This document shows, piece after piece, positions 42,499 through 52,761 of a stretch of DNA of 64,000 nucleotides. Both the position numbers and the translations under genes were made by a program. The notes under the pieces were generated by a model, which was not told the origin of the DNA, made no database searches, and worked only from the letters and a program-made list of their open reading frames with translations. Each line of letters starts with the position of its first letter. Position 1 is the stretch's first letter. Source of the stretch: Pseudomonas gingeri (GTDB lineage: Bacteria; Pseudomonadota; Gammaproteobacteria; Pseudomonadales; Pseudomonadaceae); contig NZ_JACAOR010000012.1 of NCBI RefSeq assembly GCF_013386115.1, forward strand, positions 56,066 through 120,065. The letters run 5' to 3'.

Positions 42499-42897
42499 TG
42501 GTTCAAGCCTCTTCATACGAAAAAACAATAAATTGGATTGGCGTATCTTATTTAAATTACTACTTCATGCATCGACGGTATGCTTGTCGATAAATAAACA
42601 CATCCGTTCAAGATCGAGCTGATCCCTGGTGCGGTTGACTTGAGGATTTTGTCTCTAATACTTTTAACAGAATCCCAACGCCATCAAACGTGGGCCACCC
42701 AACTAAGCATTCACGCAAACCACGCTCAAACCGGTGCCGGTGATGAGTGCACGCTTGCCTGAAAGTTATTTCATGACTGTCCCATTAGTAGGTTGGAGAT
42801 TCACCGCGACCATTCGGGGTCATCAAGGCCCAGAGGTTTAAGCTTAAGCGTCACTGGCGCTTTGCAAAACGACTTAGTCCCCTCGATTTACGCCATG
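42499..42897. other. 399-bp intergenic region, nothing recognised
   Basis: The region separates the SCO1 start from the stop of the second GlxA-type regulator. It reads as less GC-rich than the rest of the window. A 32-codon frame near 42742-42840 has no recognisable similarity. No terminator, repeat or RNA gene was seen. Confidence 0.5.
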
Positions 42898-43890
42898 CTA
42901 TTTGGTCGAACTTGTTTCTCCCTTAACTTCAGAAGCGCTAACACCCTGATGTGCGGCCAGCCGTCTGATGCTTTGAGGTGGGTGTCCAATAACTCTGATG
43001 AAGGCTCTGCGCATCCGCTCCGGATCCTTGAAACCGACCGAGTGTGCTATCAGTTCGATTGGTTCCGCCCCACGTTCAACGCGCAGCCTCGCGACCTCGA
43101 CACGCAAACGCTCCACTGCTTTAGCCGGTGTTTCCCCCGTTTCCAGCAGGAAAGCCCGACCGAACTGACGCAAGCTGAGGCAAGCAATTGATGCCAGATG
43201 CTCTGTTGATAGCTGTTCGTTCAGATGCTCTCGCATATAGGAAAGCACCTCCCTCATGCGATCCGTCGACGGCTCCATATCGGCCATGGCCGAAAATTGT
43301 GATTGCCCTCCTGGCCGACGGTGATACACCACCATGGTGCGAGCGACCTCATGGGAAACAGCACTTCCCAGATCCTCCTCAATCATGGCCAGCGCCAGAT
43401 CGATTCCCGCAGAGATGCCAGCAGACGTCCAGATGCCACCATCCTTCGTAAATATATGATTGGGCTGTACCCGCACCTTCGGAAAATTGCGTTGCAGTCG
43501 CGCGGTCTGCCTCCAGTGTGTAGTAGCCCTGCGACCGTCCAACAGGCCCGCCGAAGCCAATAGAAAAGCCCCGGTGCAAACACTCGCCACTCGCCTGGTA
43601 CCTTTCGCGGCCGCATTAGCGAGGTGGTCCGACACCATAGGAAGGTCATAGGGCTTGGAAAAGGCCTTACCGCCGACCACTATCAACGTATCGTACGGGC
43701 TTGATCTGATCTTCTGACTCCTTACTTCCAGACCAGACGAACTCATCACAGGACCGCCCGACAACGAAACCACCGAACAGCAGTAGGGATCTGGTACCCC
43801 AATCTCTTTAGCGATCTCGAAGGCCGCCAGCGGACCGCTAAGATCCAGAATCTGAAACTCGGGAAAGATCAGGAAAGCGATGTCACGCAT
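42898..43890 (-). CDS. Second GlxA-type AraC-family regulator with DJ-1/PfpI domain
   Basis: 330 residues from ATG at 43890 (AAGGT upstream). The DJ-1/PfpI domain (1-180) starts RDIAFLIFPEFQILDLSGPLAAFE and keeps Cys in SVCTGAF. The C-terminal AraC domain (about 225-320; STEHLASIACLSLRQFGRAF) follows. It is only distantly like the first copy at 39961. It is divergent from the MFS gene at 44248, with an inverted repeat in the shared 357-bp region, so it likely controls that transporter and perhaps the RND operon beyond. Confidence 0.87.
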   Translation of the reverse strand: MRDIAFLIFPEFQILDLSGPLAAFEIAKEIGVPDPYCCSVVSLSGGPVMSSSGLEVRSQKIRSSPYDTLIVVGGKAFSKPYDLPMVSDHLANAAAKGTRRVASVCTGAFLLASAGLLDGRRATTHWRQTARLQRNFPKVRVQPNHIFTKDGGIWTSAGISAGIDLALAMIEEDLGSAVSHEVARTMVVYHRRPGGQSQFSAMADMEPSTDRMREVLSYMREHLNEQLSTEHLASIACLSLRQFGRAFLLETGETPAKAVERLRVEVARLRVERGAEPIELIAHSVGFKDPERMRRAFIRVIGHPPQSIRRLAAHQGVSASEVKGETSSTK

Positions 43891-44247
43891 GGAATTACCT
43901 TCTTGAAAAATCATAGGTCCTGCTCGGAATTACTGTTCCCTGCCGGCGTCTTATTGGCCGATTTTCGTACTGCTGGCCCCAAATCATCCTCTAAAAATTT
44001 CATGGCGAAAAGGGCGGAAAACCCTCAAAAAACGTCATCGTTTTTTCTCGCTTCGCAGTCCCGCTTCGCTATCGGTTTTCCTGTTTGTGACACCTGCTGC
44101 CCAATGCAGCCCGACGACCAAAAAGGAGGGAACTAAGTCCTTTCTCCCGCGATAAGCGACGGAGAGAATGCTCCAGTTTCTCAACGGGAGAGTCGTCATG
44201 GTTGTAAGGGCAGACAGCTCGAACCTTCTTGACTGGAGGCGGGCACA
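43891..44247. promoter_or_regulatory. Divergent promoter region with an inverted repeat
   Basis: The 357-bp gap between the GlxA-type regulator and MFS gene holds AAAAAACG-TCAT-CGTTTTTT (44027-44046), a perfect 8-bp inverted repeat that could be an operator or a weak terminator. GGAGG lies 9 bases before the MFS ATG. No gene was recognised. Confidence 0.45.
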
Positions 44248-45522
44248 ATGAGCACATCAAAATTATCGGAAGACATTTCAGCGCCAGAAAAGTCGTCAAG
44301 CCGATCGAATGTGGCGGTACTGGCAATAGCTCAGGGTTTGTTCACGGCAGCCATCGCTATCGATCTCACATTGACCGGTTTGACGGGATATCAGCTCGCC
44401 CCCGATAAATCGCTTGCGACTCTGCCCTTTGCACTGATCACCGTAGCCGGCGCGATTGCGACATACTTCGCCTCTACCCTGATGCAAAAGATAGGTAGAC
44501 GGCGTGGATTTGTACTAGGTGCCCTCACTGGCGCGATAGGCGGCTTGATTTCCGTATGGGCAGTCTTCCTGAATTTTTTCTGGCTGTTTTGCATCGGGAC
44601 AGCCGCCGTAGGTGTTTTCCAGGCATTCGCCCAGTATTACCGGTTGGCGGCAACAGATTCGGAACCTGACAACCGCAAAGCACGCGCGATCTCGTTGGTG
44701 CTTGCGGGCGGAGTGATCGCCGCTTTTCTCGGGCCTTTGTTGGCGAGTTGGAGCGCGGATTTGTTCCCGGTCCTGTTCGCCGGCTCGTACTTGATGGTAT
44801 GCCTGCTGGGCCTTGCCTCCGCAGCATTACTTTGGCTGGGTTACCAGGATGCACGTCCAGAACCATTGGAACTGCATGACCACGAACAGCCGCCACGCAA
44901 ACTACTCACTATATTCAGGCAACCTATTTCACTAGCGGCACTCTCGAATAACGTTATTGGCGGCGTGGTGATGATGTTCATCATGACCGCGACACCGCTG
45001 GCTGCTGTCGCCAGCAATCACTCCATAAATGATGGCGCCAGCATTATTCAATGGCATTTAGTGGGTATGTACGCGCCGTCACTATTCGCTGGGCGCCTGA
45101 TTGCCCTATTCGGATTGCCACCGATTTTATTCCTGGGAATGGCACTAAGTGCAGCTTGCGGATTGATTGCACAGTTTTCGGACAGCTTGACCGCGTTCTA
45201 TATCGCGCTTCTTTTTTTAGGCGTCGGGTGGAATTTTATGTTTGTTGGTGGCACCACCTTGTTGACTTCCTCCTACCACCCCTCCGAAAAGGCCAGGGTG
45301 CAGGGAGTGGCAGAGTTTATTCAATATACGTTCACTGCATTTTCCACCTTGGCCGCCGGCCCCATATTGCAATTACTTGGCTGGAAGGGCATGAATAATA
45401 TTGTTTTTCCGCTAATCGCGGTATCTGCGGTTATTACCTTAAGGTGGATGCGTGCCGACCGCAGAACAAAAATCGCCAATGGCGAACGCGTTCCAGACAA
45501 TGAAAACAGGTCGATGACGTGA
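44248..45522 (+). CDS. MFS transporter
   Basis: 424 residues and 12 membrane segments. The conserved MFS loop 2-3 motif reads LMQKIGRRRGFVLG. The family resembles small-solute or drug carriers that follow the YcaD/UMF pattern, but the substrate is unknown. GGAGG precedes the ATG. It is the first gene of the plus-strand series that includes the RND pump; the 162-bp gap to the adaptor gene could hold a second promoter. Confidence 0.82.
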   Translation: MSTSKLSEDISAPEKSSSRSNVAVLAIAQGLFTAAIAIDLTLTGLTGYQLAPDKSLATLPFALITVAGAIATYFASTLMQKIGRRRGFVLGALTGAIGGLISVWAVFLNFFWLFCIGTAAVGVFQAFAQYYRLAATDSEPDNRKARAISLVLAGGVIAAFLGPLLASWSADLFPVLFAGSYLMVCLLGLASAALLWLGYQDARPEPLELHDHEQPPRKLLTIFRQPISLAALSNNVIGGVVMMFIMTATPLAAVASNHSINDGASIIQWHLVGMYAPSLFAGRLIALFGLPPILFLGMALSAACGLIAQFSDSLTAFYIALLFLGVGWNFMFVGGTTLLTSSYHPSEKARVQGVAEFIQYTFTAFSTLAAGPILQLLGWKGMNNIVFPLIAVSAVITLRWMRADRRTKIANGERVPDNENRSMT

Positions 45523-45684
45523 TTTTTCACGCATACCGTTCACTGTAAAAAAGCCGCGGTGTCGTTGGCGAAGCAAACACCTAGGCTCCCAACAAGCGCC
45601 ACTTCATATTTCATGAGAATTGGCCATCGGAAGTTGGCATTCACACAGCAGTCAAGCTAGAACAGGATTAACTTTGGAGTAATT

Positions 45685-46860
45685 ATGAGCGCTAATTCCA
45701 AGCCCCGCACCAGGCTGGCACTTTATTCGGCAGGCATGCTTTGTATTTCCGGAGTCATTGCCTTTGGGGTGTTCGATAACTCAGAGAAAGCTGTAGCACA
45801 GGAAGGCCCGCTCCCAATCCAGGAGGTAGATGTCGCGGTCGTTAAAAGAGAAATCGTTACCGACTGGCAAATCTATTCTGGTCGATTAGCAGCGGTGGAA
45901 AAAGTTGAGGTCAGGCCGCTGGTGGCAGGAACCATAACGGACGTCAACATACATGACGGCCAATTGGTTAAAAAAGGGGACACTCTGTTCGTCATCGATC
46001 CACGACCTTACCAAGCACAAGTCGAACGAGCCAAGGGGCAGGTTGCGGCAGCTCAGGCTCGCGCCGCGTACACGAAAAGCGACTGGGAGAGGGCACAGCG
46101 CCTGATTACCGAAAATGCAATCGCAAAACGTGATTACGATGAAAAAAACAACGCAGCACTGGAGGCCATTGCCAATCTTAAAACTGCTGAAGCAGCGCTG
46201 GATGCAGCTAAAATTGATCTCGGCCATACCCAGATTAAAGCTCCAATTTCTGGTCGCGTATCGCGGGCAGAAATAACACTTGGAAACATCGTAAACGCCG
46301 GGGCAGGCGCGGCGCCTTTAACGATGCTTGTCTCTGTGAACCCCATTTATGCAGAGTTCAACGCTGATGAGCAGACTTATCTCAAGTACATCAACAGACT
46401 CGGCAATAAGGTTAATGTTCCGGTTGATCTAGGGCTTGCAGATGAGACAGGGTATTCGCGCCGGGGAGTCATCCAATCCGTAGACAATGAACTCGACACT
46501 ACCTCAGGCACTATCCGAATGCGTGCACGGTTCGACAACGCTGATGGCACCATGGTCCCGGGGTTATATGCGCGTGTAAAAGTGGGCGGCAGTGAACCAT
46601 ACGCGGCCCTTCTTATTGATGATGCGGCAATTGGCACCGATCAAGACAAGCGATTTGTCCTGGTCGTGGGAAAGGATGACCATATTGTTTATCGCCCGGT
46701 AGCGCTGGGGAATCTACAAGGCAATGATCGCATTATCACGTCCGGGCTCGAAGAGGGCGAACGGGTGGTGGTCGGCGGTATTCAGCGAGTCCGTCCAGGG
46801 GAGCAGGTTCTAGGAAAGATAATTCCCCAAAGTGACGCTCAGGCTAGAAACGCTCACTGA
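45685..46860 (+). CDS. RND efflux periplasmic adaptor (MexE-like)
   Basis: 391 residues with an N-terminal membrane anchor or signal (LALYSAGMLCISGVIAFGVF), a lipoyl-like hairpin domain (VRPLVAGTITDVNIHDGQLVKKGD), an alpha-helical coiled-coil hairpin (about 110-185), beta-barrel and membrane-proximal domains ending in GEQVLGKII. It links the inner-membrane RND pump to the outer-membrane channel. GGAG precedes the ATG. An unusual 176-bp gap separates it from the permease gene. Confidence 0.9.
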   Translation: MSANSKPRTRLALYSAGMLCISGVIAFGVFDNSEKAVAQEGPLPIQEVDVAVVKREIVTDWQIYSGRLAAVEKVEVRPLVAGTITDVNIHDGQLVKKGDTLFVIDPRPYQAQVERAKGQVAAAQARAAYTKSDWERAQRLITENAIAKRDYDEKNNAALEAIANLKTAEAALDAAKIDLGHTQIKAPISGRVSRAEITLGNIVNAGAGAAPLTMLVSVNPIYAEFNADEQTYLKYINRLGNKVNVPVDLGLADETGYSRRGVIQSVDNELDTTSGTIRMRARFDNADGTMVPGLYARVKVGGSEPYAALLIDDAAIGTDQDKRFVLVVGKDDHIVYRPVALGNLQGNDRIITSGLEEGERVVVGGIQRVRPGEQVLGKIIPQSDAQARNAH

Positions 46861-47036
46861 CCCACGACGGCACTAACCAGAATTCACTGATAAACGACAA
46901 ATGCCCCTCGGGTTCGTACGATTTATTGGTCCGCGCATTGATTATAAAGCAGAGTGCATCCTCAAGCGTCCTGTTGTCTTTTTTAACCTTGAAGCAGCGC
47001 TGAGAGTAAGTAGCCGCCTCACTTAAAGAGTCGTTA

Positions 47037-50000
47037 ATGAACATATCAAAGTTCTTCATCGATCGTCCGATCTTTGCGGGCGTACTATCCGTGGTGATCC
47101 TGCTTGCAGGGTTGATAGCAATATTCAAATTGCCGATTTCTGAGTATCCAGAGGTCGTTCCACCCTCGGTAACCATCAGCGCACAGTATCCTGGAGCGAA
47201 CCCAAAAGTCATTGCCGAGACAGTTGCGGCGCCGCTTGAGGAAAAAATCAACGGCGTTGAGAATATGCTGTACATGCAGTCTCAAGCGAACAGTGACGGT
47301 AACCTGACCATCACCGTGACTTTCGCATTAGGAACTGACCCGGACCTGGCTACCCAGTTGGTACAGAACCGAGTCAATCAAGCATTGCCACGGCTGCCCG
47401 AAGATGTCCAACGATTGGGTGTTACTACGCTCAAAAGCTCTTCTTCATTGGTTCTTTTTCTGCACCTCGTGTCACCCAATGATCGGTACGACACGACGTA
47501 TTTGAGAAACTACGGCGTACGTAACGTCAAAACGCGCTTTGAGCGGATACCTGGCGTTGGCCGTGTCGATATGTGGGGCGCAGGCGATTACGCAATGCGT
47601 GTGTGGCTCGATCCGCAGAAGGTGGCACAGCGTAATCTCACCGCCTCGGAGATTGTCACTTCCATTCAAGAACAGAACATCCAGGTTGCTGCGGGGGCCG
47701 TTGGTGCTGCGCCTTCTTCGCCGGGTACTGCAGTACAGCTGACAATCAATGCCCAGGGTCGCTTGAAGACCGTCGACGAGTTCCGCGACATCGTTCTCAA
47801 AACCAGCCCGAATGGCGCAGTGACTCATCTGCGGGATGTCGCCCGGGTCGAACTCTCCGCGGCTGAATACGGATTGCGTGCGTTGCTGGACAACAAACCC
47901 GCCGTCTCCCTCGCCATCTACCAATTGCCTGGCGCCAACGCGCTGGAGATCTCCGATCAAGTCCGCGCGGCACTCAAAGACCTCAGCGCTGATTTCCCTC
48001 CAGGCCTGGATTACAGGCTTATCTACGACCCCACCCGCTTCGTGAAGTCGAGCATCAATGCGGTTATAGAAACACTGCTCGAAGCCATCGCACTGGTGGT
48101 CGTGGTCGTCATTGTGTTCCTCCAGTCATGGCGTACAGCGATCATCCCCTTGATCGCTGTACCGGTATCCATCATCGGTACCTTTGCGCTGTTGCTGGCC
48201 TTCGGCTTCTCGATCAATGCCCTGTCGCTTTTCGGAATGGTGCTAGCCATTGGTATCGTCGTCGACGATGCCATCGTTGTGGTTGAAAACGTGGAGAGGA
48301 ACATAGCCAGCGGGCTGACGCCGAGGGACGCCACCTATAAAGCCATGCAAGAGGTCAGCGGCCCCATCATTGCCATCGCACTCACGTTGGTTGCTGTGTT
48401 TGTACCGCTGGCATTCATGAGCGGTCTCACGGGCCAGTTCTACAAGCAGTTTGCGATGACCATTGCGATCTCCACAGTGATCTCCGCGTTCAACTCACTC
48501 ACGCTCTCTCCAGCCCTCAGCGCACTCCTTTTGCGTAGCCACGACGCCAAGCAAGACGCCTTGACGCGGGTGATGAATAAGCTGTTGGGCGGTTTTTTTC
48601 GAGCATTCAACAAGGTTTTCAATCGTGGCTCGGAGCAATACTCGAAAGGCGTAACAGGCGTCCTCAAGCGCAAGGGCAGCATGCTGGTTGTTTATGTGGT
48701 TCTTCTGGGGCTCACGGCGTTCATGGGGAACGTTGTGCCTGCCGGGTTCATTCCCATGCAGGACAAGGAGTACCTGGTCACCATCGCCCAGCTTCCCAAT
48801 GGCGCTTCTCTTGACCGTACGGAAGAAGTGATTCGCCAGATGAGCGAAATAGTCATGAAGCAGCCGGGCGCAGCTCACGCAGTCGGCTTCCCTGGCATGT
48901 CCGTTAACGGATTCATGAACAGTTCCAGCGCTGGGATTGTCTTTGTTCCCCTCAAGCCTCTCAGCGAGCGTACATCGAAAGATGAGTCCGCCGCGGCTAT
49001 CGTCGCAGCCCTCAACCAAAAGTTCGCCAGTATCAAAGGAGCCTATGTCGCAGCCTTTCCACCGCCTCCAATACTCGGGCTTGGCACACTGGGTGGCTTC
49101 AAAATGCAGCTGGAAGACCAGGGTAGCCTGGGGTATGAGGCGCTTGACAAGGCCGCTCAAGCATTCATGGCCAAGGCTGCTGTGACCCCGGAGCTTGGTG
49201 GGTCACTGACAAACTATCAGATCAACTTCCCGCAGTTGAACGTCGAGCTGGACCGTGTGAAAGCCAAACAGCTGGGCGTGTCCGTTACCGATGTGTTCAA
49301 GACCATGCAGGTATACCTCGGCTCCTTGTATGTGAATGACTTCAACAGTTTCGGCCGTGTCTACCAGGTACGAGTACAGGCCGACGCCCCGTTTCGTCAG
49401 CGAGCAGATGACATCCTTCAGCTGAAAACCAGAAACGACCGTGGGGAAATGGTGCCCTTATCGTCTCTGGTTCGTATCAGCCCAACCTACGGTCCGGACA
49501 TGGTGGTTCGGTATAACGGCTACACCGCAGCGGATATCAACGGCGGCCCAGCGCCGGGCTATTCGTCTGGCCAGGCCCAGGCAGCAGCAGAGCGCATTGC
49601 CGCCGAGGTGTTGCCTCAAGGCGTGAAATTCGAGTGGACCGAGCTGACTTACCAGAAGGTTTTGGCAGGTAACGCCGGTATGTGGGTCTTCCCTGTCAGC
49701 GTCCTGCTCGTATTCCTCGTACTGGCCGCACTGTACGAAAGCCTGACCCTTCCTCTGGCGGTCATCCTGATCGTCCCCATGAGCATCCTGTGCGCACTCA
49801 CGGGGGTGTGGCTCACGCAGGGAGACAACAACATCTTTACCCAGATCGGGTTGATGGTATTGGTCGCATTGGCTTCCAAAAACGCCATCTTGATAGTCGA
49901 GTTCGCCAGAGAACTGGAGCACGACGGGTACACGACGCTGAAGGCCGCCATTGAAGCAAGCCGCTTGCGTCTGCGGCCGATTCTCATGACTTCGATCGCC

Positions 50001-50222
50001 TTCATCATGGGCGTTGTCCCACTCGTGTTTTCCACGGGGGCGGGCTCAGAAATGCGCCAGGCCATGGGGATCTCGGTGTTTTTCGGCATGTTGGGCGTGA
50101 CTCTGTTCGGTCTCGCACTGACACCTGTCTTCTATGTGGTTCTGCGTACGCTGGCAGGTGGCAAAGTACACGTGGCTCAAAAAGACGCGCCCCACCTGAC
50201 AACGCAAGCATTGGACGCATGA
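47037..50222 (+). CDS. RND multidrug efflux permease (MexF-like, HAE1 family)
   Basis: 1061 residues, a full-length HAE1 transporter. Begins NISKFFIDRPIFAGVLS and contains LPISEYPEVVPP, the GVENMLYMQSQ block and the proton-relay Asp pair in VLAIGIVVDDAIVVVENVERN. The sequence most resembles MexF of MexEF-OprN, a group exporting chloramphenicol, quinolones and quorum-signal precursors. Substrate preference here is unknown. The last bases overlap the outer-membrane component gene. It has 12 membrane helices and two periplasmic porter domains. Confidence 0.92.
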   Translation: MNISKFFIDRPIFAGVLSVVILLAGLIAIFKLPISEYPEVVPPSVTISAQYPGANPKVIAETVAAPLEEKINGVENMLYMQSQANSDGNLTITVTFALGTDPDLATQLVQNRVNQALPRLPEDVQRLGVTTLKSSSSLVLFLHLVSPNDRYDTTYLRNYGVRNVKTRFERIPGVGRVDMWGAGDYAMRVWLDPQKVAQRNLTASEIVTSIQEQNIQVAAGAVGAAPSSPGTAVQLTINAQGRLKTVDEFRDIVLKTSPNGAVTHLRDVARVELSAAEYGLRALLDNKPAVSLAIYQLPGANALEISDQVRAALKDLSADFPPGLDYRLIYDPTRFVKSSINAVIETLLEAIALVVVVVIVFLQSWRTAIIPLIAVPVSIIGTFALLLAFGFSINALSLFGMVLAIGIVVDDAIVVVENVERNIASGLTPRDATYKAMQEVSGPIIAIALTLVAVFVPLAFMSGLTGQFYKQFAMTIAISTVISAFNSLTLSPALSALLLRSHDAKQDALTRVMNKLLGGFFRAFNKVFNRGSEQYSKGVTGVLKRKGSMLVVYVVLLGLTAFMGNVVPAGFIPMQDKEYLVTIAQLPNGASLDRTEEVIRQMSEIVMKQPGAAHAVGFPGMSVNGFMNSSSAGIVFVPLKPLSERTSKDESAAAIVAALNQKFASIKGAYVAAFPPPPILGLGTLGGFKMQLEDQGSLGYEALDKAAQAFMAKAAVTPELGGSLTNYQINFPQLNVELDRVKAKQLGVSVTDVFKTMQVYLGSLYVNDFNSFGRVYQVRVQADAPFRQRADDILQLKTRNDRGEMVPLSSLVRISPTYGPDMVVRYNGYTAADINGGPAPGYSSGQAQAAAERIAAEVLPQGVKFEWTELTYQKVLAGNAGMWVFPVSVLLVFLVLAALYESLTLPLAVILIVPMSILCALTGVWLTQGDNNIFTQIGLMVLVALASKNAILIVEFARELEHDGYTTLKAAIEASRLRLRPILMTSIAFIMGVVPLVFSTGAGSEMRQAMGISVFFGMLGVTLFGLALTPVFYVVLRTLAGGKVHVAQKDAPHLTTQALDA

Positions 50223-50236
50223 TCGGAGCCAAACGA

Positions 50237-51742
50237 ATGATCCAGTTACCCCAAAAGTCTATTGTTGGACTGCTAACTTCCTCGGCGCTGCTATCGCTTC
50301 TATCAGCATGCTCTGTGGAGCCGACATACAACCGCCCCGACGTCCCGACTCCGCAGACGTTCAAGGAAGCTTCGGCTGAACAGAAGCAAGCATCATTGCC
50401 CAAGGATAGCGCCTGGAAAAACGCTGAACCGGCCGATGCCGAGCATCGTGGGCAATGGTGGCTGGTCTTTGGCGACCCGGTGCTAAACGACCTGGAGCGG
50501 CAAGCCGCAGAGGCTAATCAGAATCTGAAGGCGGCTGCCGCACGAGTCCAGCAATCGAGAGCCTTGACCCAATCAGCCCGAGCGGGATGGTTCCCGTCCC
50601 TGGATGCGGGATTTGGTCCTACGCGTGAACGCCTGTCTCCTGCCTCGCAATTGTTGCCTGACGATGCGAGTGGGTCCACGCAGACTCTTTGGCGGGCGCA
50701 GGCGACAGCCTCTTACGAGGTAGACCTGTTCGGGAAGGTGGATTCACAAGTGAACACCGCGCTCGCTAATCAAGCACAGAACGAGGCGCTGTATCGTTCT
50801 GTGCTGTTGGCCCTCCAAGCTGATGTGGCGAAAAATTATTTCGAGCTGCGTGAGTACGACAACCAACTTCGACTATTTCGTCGCACGGTCACCCTGCGTG
50901 AAAACACCCTGAAATTAGTGGAGGGGCGATTCAAAGAGGGCGACATAAGCGAACTTGATCTCTCGCGAGCGCGCAACGAATTATCGACCGCGAGGGCGGA
51001 CTCGGTAGGGATCGCACGGCTTCGCGCGACGTCGGAACATGGTCTTGCCGTGTTGTTGGGCAAGTCTCCTGCCGACTTCGACTTCCCTGACTCACCGATA
51101 GAGCCCATCGCGACCCAGGTGCCTGTCGGATTGCCATCAGCGCTACTGGAACGTCGTCCCGATATTGCTGCCGCCGAGAGAGCCATGGCCGCGGCTAACG
51201 CACAAATCGGATTGGCGAAATCAGCATTTTTTCCGCGGCTTAACATAAATGCCACTGCCGGCTTCGAGTCGTCGTCGCTGGGAAATCTGTTCGACTGGTC
51301 GACTCGGTCTTTTCTACTAGGCCCCCTTACGGGAACGGCACTGACGTTACCGATATTTGATGGTGGTCGCAGGAAAGCAGATCTCGCCTCTGCAAGGGCT
51401 CGATACGACGAGCAGGTTGCGAAGTATCGGGAGCAAGTATTGGTGGCGTTCAGAGAGGTAGAAGACAACCTGGCGGACCTGAGGTTGCTCGATGATCAGA
51501 AAGGTAATCAAAGCGCAGCTGTTGCAGCATCCATACGGACAGAGCGGCTTTCTAAAACTCAGTATGAAGAGGGACAGATCAGCTACTTGGACGTGATCGA
51601 TGCCCAGCGCCAGGTCTTGCAAACCGAACTGCAACTGAGCCGTCTGACGGGCACGCAGGCCATTGCAACGGTGAATCTGATCAGAGCCTTGGGTGGGGGG
51701 TGGGACCGCGCCAACACCGATATTGCCGCCAATGGGCCTTAG
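50237..51742 (+). CDS. Outer-membrane efflux lipoprotein (OprN-like, NodT family)
   Basis: 501 residues from ATG at 50237, preferred for GGAG eight bases upstream; an ATG at 50219 overlaps the permease stop. The signal ends LLSALLSLLSACS, a lipobox with Cys +1. Two TolC-like repeats follow with the usual AWKNAEPADAEHRGQWW start and GLPSALLERRPDIAAAERAMAAANAQIG motif. It forms the trimeric channel for the MexEF-like pump encoded just upstream. Confidence 0.9.
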   Translation: MIQLPQKSIVGLLTSSALLSLLSACSVEPTYNRPDVPTPQTFKEASAEQKQASLPKDSAWKNAEPADAEHRGQWWLVFGDPVLNDLERQAAEANQNLKAAAARVQQSRALTQSARAGWFPSLDAGFGPTRERLSPASQLLPDDASGSTQTLWRAQATASYEVDLFGKVDSQVNTALANQAQNEALYRSVLLALQADVAKNYFELREYDNQLRLFRRTVTLRENTLKLVEGRFKEGDISELDLSRARNELSTARADSVGIARLRATSEHGLAVLLGKSPADFDFPDSPIEPIATQVPVGLPSALLERRPDIAAAERAMAAANAQIGLAKSAFFPRLNINATAGFESSSLGNLFDWSTRSFLLGPLTGTALTLPIFDGGRRKADLASARARYDEQVAKYREQVLVAFREVEDNLADLRLLDDQKGNQSAAVAASIRTERLSKTQYEEGQISYLDVIDAQRQVLQTELQLSRLTGTQAIATVNLIRALGGGWDRANTDIAANGP

Positions 51743-51869
51743 GCGGTCATCGCGCAGTCTTGGACGGCTTTAAAGAGACGCCCCACCAAAAGCAGCCCAT
51801 TGAAGATCGCGAATTTCCTGACCTGGATCGCTTGAAAGCCAATCGAAACTTTTAACAGGTAATGCATGT

Positions 51870-52601
51870 ATGAGCGAGAAGACACTGTTATTGACCGGTG
51901 CCAGTCGTGGCATAGGCCATGCCACCGTCAAACACTTTCACGCCGCCGGGTGGAGGATTTTCACCGCCTCTCGCCAGGACTGGGTCGCTGAATGCCCATG
52001 GGCCGAGGGCTTGCTCAACCACATTCATCTTGATCTGGAAGATATCGAGAGCATCACTGATAGCCTTCCGGCCATCAGGGAGAAATTGGGTGGGCGCCTG
52101 GATGCATTGGTAAACAATGCCGGAATTTCGCCCAAGGGGCCTGAAGGGGCACGTCTTGGTGTTCTGGAGTCCGACTATGCAACCTGGATCAAGGTCTTCA
52201 ATGTCAATCTGTTTTCCACGGCTCTCCTTGCGCGGGGGCTGTTTGATGAATTGAAAGCTGCAAAAGGCAGCATCATCAACGTGACCTCTATTGCAGGTTC
52301 CAAGGTGCACCCGTTTGCAGGTGTGGCCTATTCCACATCCAAAGCTGCGCTCTGCGCCCTGACTCGGGAGATGGCCTTTGATTTTGGCCGACATGGCGTA
52401 AGGGTCAACGCTATCGCACCCGGAGAAATTGAAACCTCAATGCTCTCCGCAGGCACTGCGCAAATCGTTGAACGGCTGGTGCCGATGAACCGACTGGGCA
52501 AACCTGAAGAAGTTGCCTCGCTCGTCTACTTCCTTTGCACCGGTGGCGCTTCTTATGTAAACGGCGCCGAGATTCACGTTAACGGTGGCCAGCATGTCTG
52601 A
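51870..52601 (+). CDS. Short-chain dehydrogenase/reductase
   Basis: 243 residues with the cofactor motif GASRGIG, NNAG, catalytic Ser in VTSIAGS and YSTSK (Tyr/Lys), plus the family's PG-V/ET region near GEIETSM. It acts on an unknown alcohol or ketone. It lies 128 bp after the outer-membrane channel gene and before the TonB receptor, so it could modify the compound the cluster handles. Confidence 0.88.
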   Translation: MSEKTLLLTGASRGIGHATVKHFHAAGWRIFTASRQDWVAECPWAEGLLNHIHLDLEDIESITDSLPAIREKLGGRLDALVNNAGISPKGPEGARLGVLESDYATWIKVFNVNLFSTALLARGLFDELKAAKGSIINVTSIAGSKVHPFAGVAYSTSKAALCALTREMAFDFGRHGVRVNAIAPGEIETSMLSAGTAQIVERLVPMNRLGKPEEVASLVYFLCTGGASYVNGAEIHVNGGQHV

Positions 52602-52761
52602 CGTTAATCGCCGTCGACCTGCCAGGCGCACCTCCATGAAAAAACCATTGATGCCTTCATGACTGCGGCAGCGGCCCGGTGGATAAATACGGGCTTTTGA
52701 TTCTGGTGATGCCCAATCCTCCTGCGTATTCAGTTTCACATGACTTTCATCGGAATATCCC

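Noticed and set aside
46844..47275. 143-codon minus-strand frame across the adaptor-permease gap
   Set aside because: Its second half is antisense to the permease gene and no homology is recognisable; kept only as part of the odd gap.
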